Of a stretch of DNA of 64,000 bases, positions 9,855 to 21,500 are shown piece by piece; position 1 is the first letter of the stretch, and each line of letters opens with the position of its first letter. This DNA comes from Leishmania mexicana MHOM/GT/2001/U1103. Taxonomy: Eukaryota > Euglenozoa > Kinetoplastea > Trypanosomatida > Trypanosomatidae. A model generated the notes under the pieces. That model made no database searches, was not told where the DNA came from, and worked only from the letters and a program-made list of their open reading frames with translations. A program made the translations under genes and the position numbers. The stretch covers positions 124,001 through 188,000 of the forward strand of contig NC_018331.1 of assembly GCF_000234665.1 (NCBI RefSeq), written 5' to 3'.

Positions 9855-11859
9855 ACGCGGACGTGGGACAGATGGCCTCCTCGACGTGCTGTATATGGCG
9901 ATTTGACGAGAGACGGTAAACTCGGTGAGGACTGCGTTCTCTGTCCCCACTCGCCATAGCCTGCACTAACAGTCACGACGGCTTTGCCATCCTTAAGATT
10001 CACTTTCCCACGGCCTCCCCCTTCCCATTTGCAACGCAGCACACACACACACAGAAGTCGAAGGTACGCGCGCGATTCCCTGCTTCACCGTTCACGACTC
10101 TGTCGCAGCCACATCGGCTGCTGCTGCTTCGCGCTTCCTACGCGTTTTCTCCTTGCCGCTGTTGTGCGGTGTCTCTGCGTTCTTTCTTTGATATTTGCCC
10201 TTGCTGTTCTGAGGTTGTGAGAGAGTCGGCCATCACTTTCCTTTGCTCTCTTCGTTGCTGTGCTTTCGGCTTCCTTGTTTGCGTTCCTTCGATGCTCTCT
10301 CTCACTCTCTCCCTCGCTCTCAGGGACTTCAGACGAGTGAGGGCAGGAGATAGTCCCACACACATGCCACTTGCAGGCAGGCATGTGCACCGTCACGCAA
10401 GGCCCACGTTCACTCACATACATCCGTTTCCCCTCCCCTCCCCAATGAGAAGAGCCCAGCGCAGATCACTTGCATGAACACAGTCCTCCTTCTATCCTTT
10501 TGTTTCCTCCACCGCCGTCGTGTTTTGTTATCTTTTTTTTCGCTTCGGTTTAGAGGTTTTTGTGGTTCGGCCTCCCCTTCCGTTGTTCACGCCAGACGTC
10601 TCTCGCTGCCCCCCTCCCTCCCTCCCCGCACAGCCACTAACAGCACCAGCAAAGAGCACACACACACACGTTAATGTGCGTGCCGCTGATCTTTTTTCCC
10701 CCTCTTCAACTTTGTATTACTAACGTGTTCCTTGCCTGCGCACGGGCGCACGCACGCACGCCTACCTTTGCCCCTCTCCTTCCTGTGTGCTCGTCGCTGT
10801 ACTCCTGACTCTCCCTTCCCCTCATGTATCCCTATCTCCCGCACACGGACACCCGCTCTGCCACCGCTGCCCTCCGTTGTTTGACTTGTCTTCCCTTCCC
10901 TCCTTTTCGACGTTTTTCCATCGTTGGTGGTGAGTGGCCTCGCACCTCCGTGTATATGTGTCTTATGTTTTTTTTTTTGTCTTCTTCCTCCTGCTCTTCT
11001 CCTCCCTTTTTTTTGCTTTGCCGTCTCCGTGGTGGTGAGCAGAGGCACACCAGAAACGAAAAAGGGAAGAGGGATCGATGTAGGTTTACAGCACGATGAG
11101 TGTGGGCGCAAAGGGCTGCCGTTCGCAGAGGCCGACAATCAGCGCGCGGCCTCTCTGCGACCATAGTAGAGCTGAGAGAAACGGGAAGGCGAAGGTGATA
11201 AGGGAGGGATGTATTGGGTACTGGCAAGAGTCGTAGGTGTAACTTTTTTTTTCTGGCAGGTGGTGCGATCATCTTGCACTCTCGTGTGGATGTGTGCGTT
11301 GATTTCTCCGTATGTTGATAGGTTGCCGTGGTGTGCGACTTTCTGCCACATCGAAGACCATCTCCATCGACCGGGCAGCACGACGTCCGTTTTACTTCAC
11401 CCTGTCTTCTTGCTCGCCGCCTTTGTCTGTGCCCAGTCTCTGTGGCGTTTTACATTGATAGTCACCTATTTCTTTTCATTTTGTGTGTGCATGTGTTTTC
11501 TTGCTTCCTCCCTCTTTCTCTTGCCAGCGAAAACACACACAAACACACAAACACACACACACACACACACACACACGCAAATGGAAGACTAACCAAAAAA
11601 AAAGGCGTCGGATAGGCCTGAGCGTTCCGGGAGTATGCGTCGCTAAGGCTCATCGTGCACCCAAACGTGATAAGGAAGAGAACAGAACTTCGTAACCACA
11701 CCAAATAAAAAACAAGATTCAGGCCAAAACTGAAAGTGTGAGGCGTTTTGCATGTGTGTGTGTGCCCCTTTCTCTCGGCGTGTGCGCGCCTAACCCCGCT
11801 AAAGATTAACGAGTAATTCTGATGTTGCCCTTCTTTTTTTTTAACAGCTGCACTGCTGA
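9855..11859 (+). other. Long spacer after the ABC transporter gene
   Basis: No gene is supported. The DNA is a patchwork of T/C-rich tracts (10160-10330, 10490-10560, 10690-10720, 10860-11010), T-runs such as 10968-10978, and a (CA)n block at 11531-11576. Reading frames here are low-complexity Ser/Phe/Cys or Thr/His products of those tracts. Confidence 0.5.
11531..11576. repeat. (AC)n microsatellite
   Basis: The run is about 46 bases of AC dinucleotides, interrupted by AAAC at two places in the first 20 bases and uninterrupted for the last ~26. Such runs are frequent in Leishmania spacers and polymorphic between strains. Confidence 0.9.
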
Positions 11860-12442
11860 CCAGAGGGACACCCCTCACACTCTGCGTAGTACCCCGGCGC
11901 CCAGTACACCCCACACCGTATGCGGGGACGTACAGGCAGCCCCTCCCCCTCCCATCCCCCCGCCTGCCAGTGCCGGAACCCCACTTCTCATGGTGACAAG
12001 GCTCGAGTGCCTACGACGTGGGGAGGTGAGCGCGATGCATGGCCACTGGTGTGTCGGCGCTGGGGTCCTGGGGGTGGCGCTGGCGTAGTGGGTGACCCGC
12101 GACAGCGAACACGCTTGTGCCGTCCATGTGGTAGGCAGAGTGTCGGCGTGCCTGGAACGCATTGCACCCGGGCCTGACTGCCCTTGCTGGTGTGTGTGTG
12201 TGTGGTGTGGGGGCCTGTGCGCCACCCCTACGGGGATGCACACTAGGCGGCTGCCGGCGTGATGGGGGCGGGTGTGGGGCGACCTGCGGAGTGTGGGGCA
12301 GGGGCCGTGCTCGGATGACGGAGTCGGCGCATTGCTGCAGGGCGTGTGTGTAGGGCTGCTTGGCACCGTGCGATGTGTCTGTGACAGGGCCGGGGGTAGC
12401 GTGGAGTTCAGCTAAGCTCAGGGCACCATGGCAGAGAATGGA
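11860..12442 (+). mobile_element. SIDER2-like dispersed retroposon-type element, copy C
   Basis: The block runs from CCAGAGGGACACCCCTCACA to GGGCACCATGGCAGAGAATGGA. It matches copy B (6787-7369) in the same orientation and copy A (464-1040) in reverse, with only scattered substitutions. It is preceded at 11832-11843 by a T-rich run, which on the opposite strand would read as an A-rich tail, so copy C alone would suggest the opposite polarity from copy B. Polarity therefore stays open. Confidence 0.6.
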
Positions 12443-14272
12443 GTCGTTGGAGAGAAGAAAACTCTCAGAGCTGTAGTTGCTTGTTGTAGAATGGATGGGG
12501 TGCCCGTGTGTTTGCGCGGTGTGCACTGCCTTTCGAGTGAGACGATAGTGTCTCTGTGCGATGAATGAACCGAAGCGCCGCGTTGCTACCGTGTGTGGTT
12601 GTGAGTGGTGTGCGTAGCGGAAGCGTACTGTATGTGCGACACCTGAATGAGTGGAAGGGGGCATCCTCTTCGATATGTTACGAGGATTGCGGCTGTGGAC
12701 TCGAGACTTTTTTTTCCATGTTTAGTCGCTGCGCGTGTGAGCAGCGTATCTGTGCACACCACTTGCAAGTACTCGGCGCCACACGGATAGGCCCATGCTT
12801 GTGTGTGGTGCACCCTCCTGACCTTTCTTTTTTTGTTATGTGTGTTCAGTACGCTTCCTCAGCTTACATTACTGGCTATAGGAAGGTCTGCTTGTGCCGT
12901 AGTGTGCGCACTTGTGGTGTGTGGTTGTCGATCGATGACGTGTAGCACTCACCCACCGTGTGGCATGCGTATCTCAGGTGGCGTGGCTGTTGCATGTAGA
13001 CGCGCCAGGCGGGCGCGGAGGGTGTCGTGATCGAATGTCGAGCACTGATGGCGAGAGAGGCTGAGCGCGCGCGCGGGGTGGGGAAAGATGGCAAGCGTAA
13101 GAATACCCGGGAGAGAGGGGAGGGAGGGGCAACGGCGCCGTGTTCGTACGTGTGCTTCATCCGTTGGTTAGTCACCACGACGACGACGTAGGCGCTCTCT
13201 CTTTTTCCTCCTTTCACCGTCACTGAATCTGCGCATGTTTGTGCAGAGGCGCGTGTAGACACATCCGTCTGGGTGCGTGCGAAGCTGCAGTAGCACACAA
13301 AATGGACGTCGCTCGAGTGCCACTGCACCGCGTGTATGCCTACAGGGCTTGCGCTCGCCAACACATCTCGTTGTAGCCAGCAAGCGTGAAGACGTTCTTT
13401 TTTCCCTACTCTGCTTTGCGCAACGTGCACTCTCCATGCCCCGTCTCCTCCACATGCCTCTCCCGGTCATTTTTCGACTCGTCACCTCCGCTGCTGCGGA
13501 TGCGGCATCGCTCACGGATTCCAAGTCGGATGATGCTGTGTGAGAGCACTTCTGTGGACGCTGCGTGCTTGACTCTCCCTGTATGCACCTCGTTGTTGCA
13601 CATCTCTGTACCCCTTTTGCTGATCTTGTTCTCGCTCTCGATGCCACGCTGCTTGCTTGATGCTCCTCCGGTCTCTCTCCCGATCTCCTTTCCATCTTGC
13701 GCCTGCCTTTTCTCCTTTGGCTTTCACGGGCGTGCGACGCACCAGTGCCAACGCCGCACGGGCACTCATACGCCCACCCACGCAGGCACACACCTACGAG
13801 AATGGTTGTTGGGTTTGGGTGATATGCGAAGGAAATAGATCAAGCCCTGACTTGAAGGAAACAACACCACCAGGAACGAAACGGCGGATGGTCACAGAGC
13901 CTGGAGCATACGTCGTACAGTGAGACGTGGGCGCTTTATTGTTCCGTCTCTGTCTTCAGAGTCCAAGGCGGCTCCGTGTGCCTCTTCCTCACTGACCATT
14001 GACAAGCGCCGCACTTGATCGTAGCGGGAGACAGAAAAGTGGTGGTGCGCACAGTACAGCTTAACGCGTCATCGCGAGGTCGTAATCTCGTGAGGTGGGC
14101 GGGCTGTGCAACAGGCCAAACGTGATATCGCCAAGGCAACTCTATATCTCTGACACACATAATCACGGTGAGGGCCTGGAGCTTCACCAATAGCCTCACT
14201 TAATAGATCCCCCGCCTACCGCGTCCGCGCTCTCTCAGCAAGGGTACGGAGGGAAGGTGCCAGGGGGGGAGC
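12443..14272 (+). other. Spacer upstream of the SH3-like protein gene
   Basis: No gene is supported. The 12460-13160 part is G/T-rich with a T8 run at 12710-12717, and the rest has C/T-rich stretches (13190-13230, 13390-13470, 13600-13740). Just before the next ATG, CGCTCTCTCAG gives an AG at 14237-14238, a weak but plausible trans-splice acceptor 34 bases upstream. Confidence 0.5.
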
Positions 14273-16060
14273 ATGTCCATCGCCGCGTCGTCCTTCATGG
14301 TGGAGAGGACCGGCACGTGCGCCGTGTTGGATGTGCGTCATCGCACCGTTATTGTGGCCATCGAAGCAGAGTTGCTGGATTCCTCGGCATCGGCGCCGGA
14401 TGGCGAGCCCACGCCTTACGTCCTGTGGGCTCTGACTATCCCCATGCGAGTGGCCTGCTTTGCGGACGGCCTCTACACGGCCACCGTTCCCGTGCCTCTC
14501 GCCTTCGCAAACTGTGTGCCCGGAACGCCGCGTCGCCGCGTCGTCGTATCTCTGCAGCGCTGGGACCTTAGCGAGGGCACTCGCTCTGCGCTTCTGCTGG
14601 CTCCGCTCGATGCGCCTTCGGTGCTTGTTCGGGAGGTGCTGGAAGAGGCCCTCGGCGTGCGTCGCGCAGAGGCACAATCGCCGCCGCCATTGGAGATTGT
14701 GCCGGTGGTGCGATGGCGGTTGAGTGGGACGGAGATGCTATCGCCCGACCTACTGGGAGAGGCTGAGTGGCAGCCCCTCCTACACCGGCGATGGTATGAA
14801 CTAAAGAGCTACGTCCGCCAGGGTACCGTGGTCCCCCACTATTCTGCGAGGGCTGGCCGTCGCACAACCAATGACGCTGGCAGCCACCACAGCAGCGCTG
14901 GCTCCTTGAACGGTGGCTCCCCCACGTCTACCGGCGTCATGTTCGCTGGCGACGTGAAAGAGGCTGACGCCGTATCGGTGAACAGGGCTTGTATCAAGTG
15001 GACGGACGGTGTGGTGGGCCTCTGGGACGAGGTGAAGCCGTATTACCGCGTTTACCAGCCAGCACGGCCGGAGAAGACGATTCGGGTGCGCCGCTTTCCT
15101 CATCGGTACGCAGACGTAGTGGGGGAGGTTCCCTTCGGGCAGCGTATCGAGGCCTTTGGCCGCGCCACAGACCCCTTCACGGCGGAGCAGTACGTCCTCG
15201 TGTACCTCCCAGCTGAGGAGGCCTTTGCGACACACATATGCACGTACCTTCTCACTTACGTGGAGGAGGGGCGGTACATCTGGGGCTGGTCGAAACTGTC
15301 AGGGACGAGTGGACTGCCGTTGTTGGTTGAGGCTGAGGACAACGACGCGGGAGCTGGCCACATCCCTGCCGGGCCAGGTAACGGCTGCGCCATCGCGTCA
15401 CCCGCCCGTAATACGCGCTCAAGGGTGCAGGAAGGCGATGGATCGGGTGTCATGCCTCTCCCAGAGCCCACGTTCTACACTCCTCTCCGAGACGGTCGCC
15501 CAGTGAGCATTCGGTCCAAGCCGTTCATGTCGTCGCCGGTGTTGCGAGAGATGGATACGAACGAGGTGCGGGCGGCGGTGGCTCTGGTGACAGTGCCGCT
15601 GCGCCTCCCAGCGGACTCAACGGGCGCGCCTGTCAACCACGTCTTCCTGGAATGGCAGGATGGCGGCTACTCCCTGCTGCGGAATGCGACGGAGTCCTTC
15701 CTGGCGCCGGTGCAGTTGTCGCGGGTACCGCGCCGCTTCCCCATTCGTACGCGCAGCGGCGGCGATGACGGCACGGCAGTCACGCCGGAGGTTTTGGATC
15801 TCTCCCGGCAACGCAGCCACGCGCACAGGCACTCTTCGGGCGCTTCGGAGGACAAGGATGAGGAGGCAAAGCTAGCTGAGATGATGCGGCCACACCGCAC
15901 GTCGACGCGCGTGGCTGTTGACGCTTCCCTGCTGAGCCCGCATTCCCTGCCAGCGTGTCTGCAGGAGTCCCTGAGGAGGGGAGTGGTGCGGCTGGAGGAC
16001 TTGCCCGCCATCGGGGACGATAGCGAGGCGCATCAGAGCGACGGCAGCGGTGCCTGTTGA
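14273..16060 (+). CDS. Conserved-looking protein of unknown function with two SH3-like segments
   Basis: The product has 595 residues, starts at the first ATG after a predicted acceptor, and has no signal peptide or membrane segment. Residues 1-180 look like a folded globular domain of unknown type. Residues ~185-235 are Ser/Gly/His-rich linker. Residues ~268-350 (IRVRRFPHRYADVVGEVPFGQRI through VLVYLP to GWSKLSG) and ~410-490 (GRPVSIRSKPFMSSPVLREM through FLEWQDGGYSLL) each follow the SH3b-like pattern of a short strand, a variable loop, VVGEV/PVLRE, and a later W/Y strand. Such domains usually bind peptides or polymers. The C-terminal ~90 residues are charged and probably disordered. I do not recognise the gene family and the SH3 reading is inference. 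Confidence 0.8.
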   Translation: MSIAASSFMVERTGTCAVLDVRHRTVIVAIEAELLDSSASAPDGEPTPYVLWALTIPMRVACFADGLYTATVPVPLAFANCVPGTPRRRVVVSLQRWDLSEGTRSALLLAPLDAPSVLVREVLEEALGVRRAEAQSPPPLEIVPVVRWRLSGTEMLSPDLLGEAEWQPLLHRRWYELKSYVRQGTVVPHYSARAGRRTTNDAGSHHSSAGSLNGGSPTSTGVMFAGDVKEADAVSVNRACIKWTDGVVGLWDEVKPYYRVYQPARPEKTIRVRRFPHRYADVVGEVPFGQRIEAFGRATDPFTAEQYVLVYLPAEEAFATHICTYLLTYVEEGRYIWGWSKLSGTSGLPLLVEAEDNDAGAGHIPAGPGNGCAIASPARNTRSRVQEGDGSGVMPLPEPTFYTPLRDGRPVSIRSKPFMSSPVLREMDTNEVRAAVALVTVPLRLPADSTGAPVNHVFLEWQDGGYSLLRNATESFLAPVQLSRVPRRFPIRTRSGGDDGTAVTPEVLDLSRQRSHAHRHSSGASEDKDEEAKLAEMMRPHRTSTRVAVDASLLSPHSLPACLQESLRRGVVRLEDLPAIGDDSEAHQSDGSGAC

Positions 16061-18512
16061 AGGCCGAGCAGTCGTCCTGCTCTTTAACCCTCCCCCCACC
16101 ACTTCCTCTCAGCCACTGCACGCGTGACTCTTCCCTCTTTTGCGAGTTGTGGGCAAGCAATGACGGACGCGTGGGGGATGCGCGGCGGTAGTGATAAGGT
16201 AGACCTTTTCGTGTCTGTCCGTTGCGTACCACGTATGCCGCATACGAAGATCAGGACACCGCCACCGCGGTTGTCTGTGGTCGGCGCACGCAACACGAGT
16301 CAGGTCAAGTAAAATCCAAGAGAGTACATGACACGAACACTGTAGATAGGTGCGATGATGTACAGTCATTGGGCATCATGCTCCACGTGACGCGTTCCTC
16401 TCGCCCTCTCCCCCTTCAGACACTCTCACGTAGCTTAGGACACGTAGCGGCATCACATCCATGTGTGTATGTGTGTCGTACCGCACCGCAATTAGCCGAC
16501 CGATGCACATAGAGTTATGTGGGGCACCATGAGCGTAAGCGGCGGAACGGTCATAGAGTCGCTGTCACCGCTTCTTTGTCTCCCGCAGGCCTGCACGGGT
16601 CATTGCAGACGTCGTCTTTCCTGTGCACTCTCCACCTCTTTCCTTTTGCGAGACATCACATGGTACACGCGCACTTCGCTGCTGCTCTCTCTCTATACGC
16701 CTACTCTTTCCTCCACCCTCCTCGCTGCTTCATGTGTGCGCATCACACTCGCGCTTCAGTATGTACAGTTTCGTTTTCCAAGTGTGCCTAGGTGCGCCTG
16801 CATTGATTTCTCTGTCGAAACACATCATTGATTCATGGTGTCCTCCACTCCCCCACCCCTCTCTCCCGCCCGCTCGCTCTCGACGTGTATTTCTTCTCTT
16901 GTTGTTCCCTCACTCGAGAGAGGGAACCCTCGAACGCGCACGCCGGCGCCCACAGAAACAACAACCAAGAGGGAGGCCGAAGCAGATCGGACATTTGACA
17001 CCCCCTTCTCCTCCGACGGGTAGAGTTGCCTCGCTGTGAAGGGCGGTAACAGAGATCGCGAACGGCAACAAGCAACGGCACCACTCGCAGGGGGTGGTGG
17101 CGTGACGGTGGCCACCCAGCGGCTTTGCGGCGCAATTCTCTTCTTTTTGCCCAGTCTCGTCTTTCTTTTGTGTGTCTTCTCAACGAGCTGCGCGGCCTCG
17201 CAGGACGATTTCATCGGGTGTGTCATCTCGTCTTCACCTTTCGCGGCCTCCTCTCTTCTCCCGTCTTTCCGCGCTGTTCACGGCCATTTGGGCACGACTC
17301 CGCAGTACAGCACCTTCTCCCTCGCTCCTCTGTCCTCACTACCTTTGTGTTGTGTGAACCCTTCCCTCAGGCACACCTTACCCTCTGAAGACGACAGCGC
17401 AGAGCAGACACCCCCCCTCCTCCTCCCTATTCGCAGACTCACGTGTGTGCGTGTGTGCGTGGCTCATCCTGCGAGGTAGCGTCTCGGCGTCCTCTCCATC
17501 CCTTTCTTCTTTTCGCTTCGTTTTTTTTTTTTGCACAGGTGCGTGCGTGCGGTTTGTGAGGATTCAAGCGACTTTGTGTGAGAGCGGTGCCCCCCTTCCC
17601 CCTCCGCCGTTTCTCGTGCGCGTCCTCTCCTCTCCACCACACACACACACACATTCATCATTGTCGGCGGCGTACAGTGCACTTGCTTGTGCGTATCTGT
17701 GTTTACCAGGTGTTGACCATCACGTGTTCTTGGCTTTATTGTTGGTCGACTTCTCCCGCTCCGCTTCCCCATTTTACTTTCAAATTGTCCCTGTGTGTGG
17801 TGGATTATCGCCGCTCTCGGGGTGCCCTTCGTCCCTTCCCTCTGCCTGCTGCCCTCCCCTCTTCTTCGCTGTATCTACTTCTCGGTCTTCACCTTCCGCT
17901 GCTGGTTGCTCACAAAACGCCGCCTTTTCGGCCTTGTCGGAATCCCGTGCGACGTGACGCGTCTATCCCAGCCTCTCACGCTTCGCTCACCTGTAATCTG
18001 ATTGCCCACACGCACCTAATACGCGTTTTTGACCTTCTTCGAGTTTCTCGTTTTCCGACTCATATAGGTAGCGAAACGTGGGTGCGTGTGTGCGTGTCAG
18101 TGCACCAAGGCGAGATCGCACTCGGGTAGTGTCGTAGATTGCGCAACGGGGGAAGCAGTAGGCTGAGAGGGCACCGTTGAGGCGGATACCCGCGGCAGAC
18201 GTGCTCTCCTCTCCCCACAGGAGCTGATCACAAGTGACGAGAGGCAAAGCACGAATCGAGCGAGGCCTCGTCACTGAACCATTCGCTCCCACACACTGTC
18301 GACCACACACACACACACAGAAGCAAAGGTGCCCTCTATACACGTTTTTTTTCTTTGTTTCGTTTTCTTCTGTTGCGTCTCCCTGCGCCACTTTGCTCTG
18401 CTTCGTTGCTTCGATTGCCGACATCTCTCCCCAGGAGACACACGCACCAACGCATCGTACAACCGTTTTTCTTTTTCGCCTCATCTTATTTCCGTGACGT
18501 CGCCCACGTCGC
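16061..18512 (+). other. Spacer upstream of the first giant calpain-like gene
   Basis: No gene is supported in 2.4 kb. It contains many pyrimidine tracts (16560-16700, 17255-17345, 17580-17640, 17840-17880), T11-type runs near 17520-17532, and short (CA)n runs at 17638-17652 and 18303-18320. Confidence 0.5.
18343..18434 (+). promoter_or_regulatory. Predicted spliced-leader acceptor of giant calpain-like gene 1
   Basis: A strong pyrimidine tract (18343-18415, starting with a run of eight T) continues through CATCTCTCCCCAG, with AG at 18433-18434, 79 bases before the ATG at 18513. No ATG intervenes in the short leader. Confidence 0.5.
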
Positions 18513-21500
18513 ATGATGGCGGCATCTTCTCACCACGAAACACCGGACAGCGGCGAGGTGTTTGAGGACCACGAGTTTAACAAGAACAACGCTGGCATCA
18601 CAGATGATTGGATCTCGATCAAGCAGCTGTACTCAGCTGGTGTGAACCAGCCGCTGCTGCCGGAAGCATTCTCGCGCGAGCAGTTCGGCCAGGGCAACCA
18701 CTATGAATGCTTCATGATATCGGCACTTGCAACGCTGATCCGCTTCCCGGATGTGATCCGCAACTGCTTTGTGACGAAGAAGGTGCGCCAGGATGGTCGC
18801 TACACGTTCCAGTTCTTCCGCGGACAGGAGTGGGTGAGGGTCGAGATCGACGACCGCATCGCCATGGAAGAAGGTGAGGTGCTCTATGTTCGTTCCCCGA
18901 CCGAGCACTGGTGGCCGCTGCTGCTGGAGAAGGCGTACGCGAAGTTCTACACCGCCTACGACCACCTCGAGGGCTGCACCCTTTTAGAGACATTCCACGA
19001 TCTGACAGGCAACCCGGTGCTGAACATCCCCATGGACGCCAAGCTGGCCAAGGCGGCAAACTGCAATGTACTTGAAGGGCGCTATTGGCTCGACTTAGCG
19101 CAGCGCATCCAGTCTGGCGAGTTTGTCGCGTCAGCTCTCACCAAGGATGTGGAGGTGGAGACCATGGGCCTGCAGCGCGATCAACAGTACGGCATCCTCA
19201 ACATCTTCTCCCTCCACGGCACATCGGCGCTGGATGACATCGTAATTCATATGCACAACCCCTTCGAAGATGACGAGTTTCGCTACACTGGCCCCCTCAA
19301 CACGCAAGACTCAGCGTGGTCGGAGAAGCAGCGCGTCAAGTACGACGTCGGCAACCCGCGCTCCATTTTCCTGCCGCTGAACATTTTTCTCCGCATCGTC
19401 AACTCGATGCAGCTGTGCTACATCAGCACCGTCGTCTCGGATGCGACATACTTTGAGGACGAGTGGAAGGGTGAGTCGGCCGGCGGAAACCCGAAGTACG
19501 TCACTTGGCGCAAGAACCCGCTCTATTACATCAGCAATCACGGCACGGAGGCGGTGACGCTCTCCTTTGTGGTCAAGCAGGAGGACCAGCGACACCTGAA
19601 GGGCCCGGAGGAGATAACCACGTACAAGCAGTGTGGCATGATACTTTCCCAGTGCTCCTACCCCTACCCGATCCCGACCTTCTGGGTGACCGGTAACAAC
19701 CACAAGCACATTCACAAGAGCCTTCTCCTCAACTCGCGCGAGGTGGCGAGCAGCGTCATCGTTCCGCCGCAGTCACTCTGCTACCTTGTGCCATCCTGCA
19801 TGCATCAAGGCGAAGAGGCCAAGTTCCTGCTGTCCGCCCACCGCATGGTCCACGAAGACTACAGCAACGTCACCATGAAGAAGCTCACGGTGCCCGAGAT
19901 GGACTGGGAGAACCCTGCCACAGGAACGGTACAGCTGCAGATGCGCACCAAGGACCGTCTCGACTTCTACGTCGATGAGCCCGCCGACGTCCACATTCTT
20001 CTTCACCAAACAAAGCCCTACGTGAGCAAGTCCGGTGGTGATGCCATTGCGCAGGACTACATGGGCATGTACCTCTACGACGACACGGACCGCAAGATAG
20101 CCGGCGTGCACGCTGCCACGAACTTCCGTGAAACGAGCATCATCCACCGCCTCCCCCGCAGCGGTCGCTATGCCATCTCCATCACGTGCCCGCGCGGCAC
20201 GGGCCACATACCCGCCAACGTCACTATTGTGTCTTCCTTTGGCAGCCATATTCGCCGCGTCAATGCACCAGCGGACGCCACCGTACTGCCAGATGAAGTG
20301 GAAAGCGTTGCAGATAGTGAAGACGTAGACACGCGAGCCGCTCGCATCGACTACAACCCGTTCCAGGAACCGCTAGTGGATGTGTGTGAGCACCCAGACA
20401 GTAACGTGCCATTTGAGGATCGTGAATTTATGCTGAGCAACCGAGATGCGACATCGGAGCCGTGGGTGCACATTGGCGACCTTTACCCCGAAGGCAAGGC
20501 GAAACCGCTGCTGCCGGACGAGCTGAGTCGCGACCAGTTCGGGCAGGGTGCGATGTACGAATGCTGCTGCCTTACTGGGTTCGCCACTCTCATCGAGAAC
20601 CACCCCGACGTGATCCGCAACTGCTTCATCTCGAAGAAGCCGCGCAAGGACGGCCGCTACACGTTCCAGTTCCACCGCTACGGGCAGTGGATCAAGGTGG
20701 AGATCGACGACCGCATTCCGATGGTGAAGGGCGACACGGTGTTCTGCCGCTCGCCGACGCACCACTGGTGGCCGCTGCTGCTGGAGAAGGCGTACGCGAA
20801 GTTCTACACGCGTTACGAGAACTTGGCGGGTTGCTCGCTTGGTGAAATGTATCACGACTTCACTGGGTGCCCTGTCATGAACACGCCGCTGGACGAACTG
20901 ACAGCAACGTCGGTCGGGCTCGATATAACATCTCCCGTTTACTGGGTGGGGCTGCGTGACGAGCTACGCACGACAGCCCTGGCGGCCCAATGTGGCGACA
21001 ACACAGAGAGTCTCGGCCTAGCACCTCACCAGTTTTACGGAGTCCTTGACATTCTACCCACCTCTTCTCCCCCTCGTACCCTTAGCGAGGTCGTTGTGCA
21101 GCTGCACAATCCTTTCGTGGAGATTTACACTGGCCCCATGTCCGACCCGGCAGATCCGCGGTGGGCGTCGCGAGAGATGCGCCACTGCCACGCCACGCAG
21201 AATACCATCTTCGTGCCAGTCGACGTCTTCTTGCGCTCTTTTTGTACCATCGCGCAGGCTCATCTTCGCGGGCTCATGGAACCGTGCTGGAGCTTCCACA
21301 GCGAATGGGGTGACGGCACGAATGGTGGCAACCCGTCGCTGCTCACGTGGCGCGAAAACCCGCTATACATTGTTCGCAACACACGCAGCGAGGCAGTGGA
21401 GGTGATTGGCATGATACGGCAGCCGGACAAGCGGCACCAGTTACACGTGTTGCCCGAGCTGAGTTACGTGCGGTGCGACCTCCTCCTCGCACAGAGCATG

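Noticed and set aside
11875..12664. Pro/His/Thr-rich frames in the dispersed elements (also at 455-913 and 6802-7519)
   Set aside because: They are similar between copies only because the DNA is nearly identical; copy A shifts frame relative to B and C in the middle, which argues against a selected protein.
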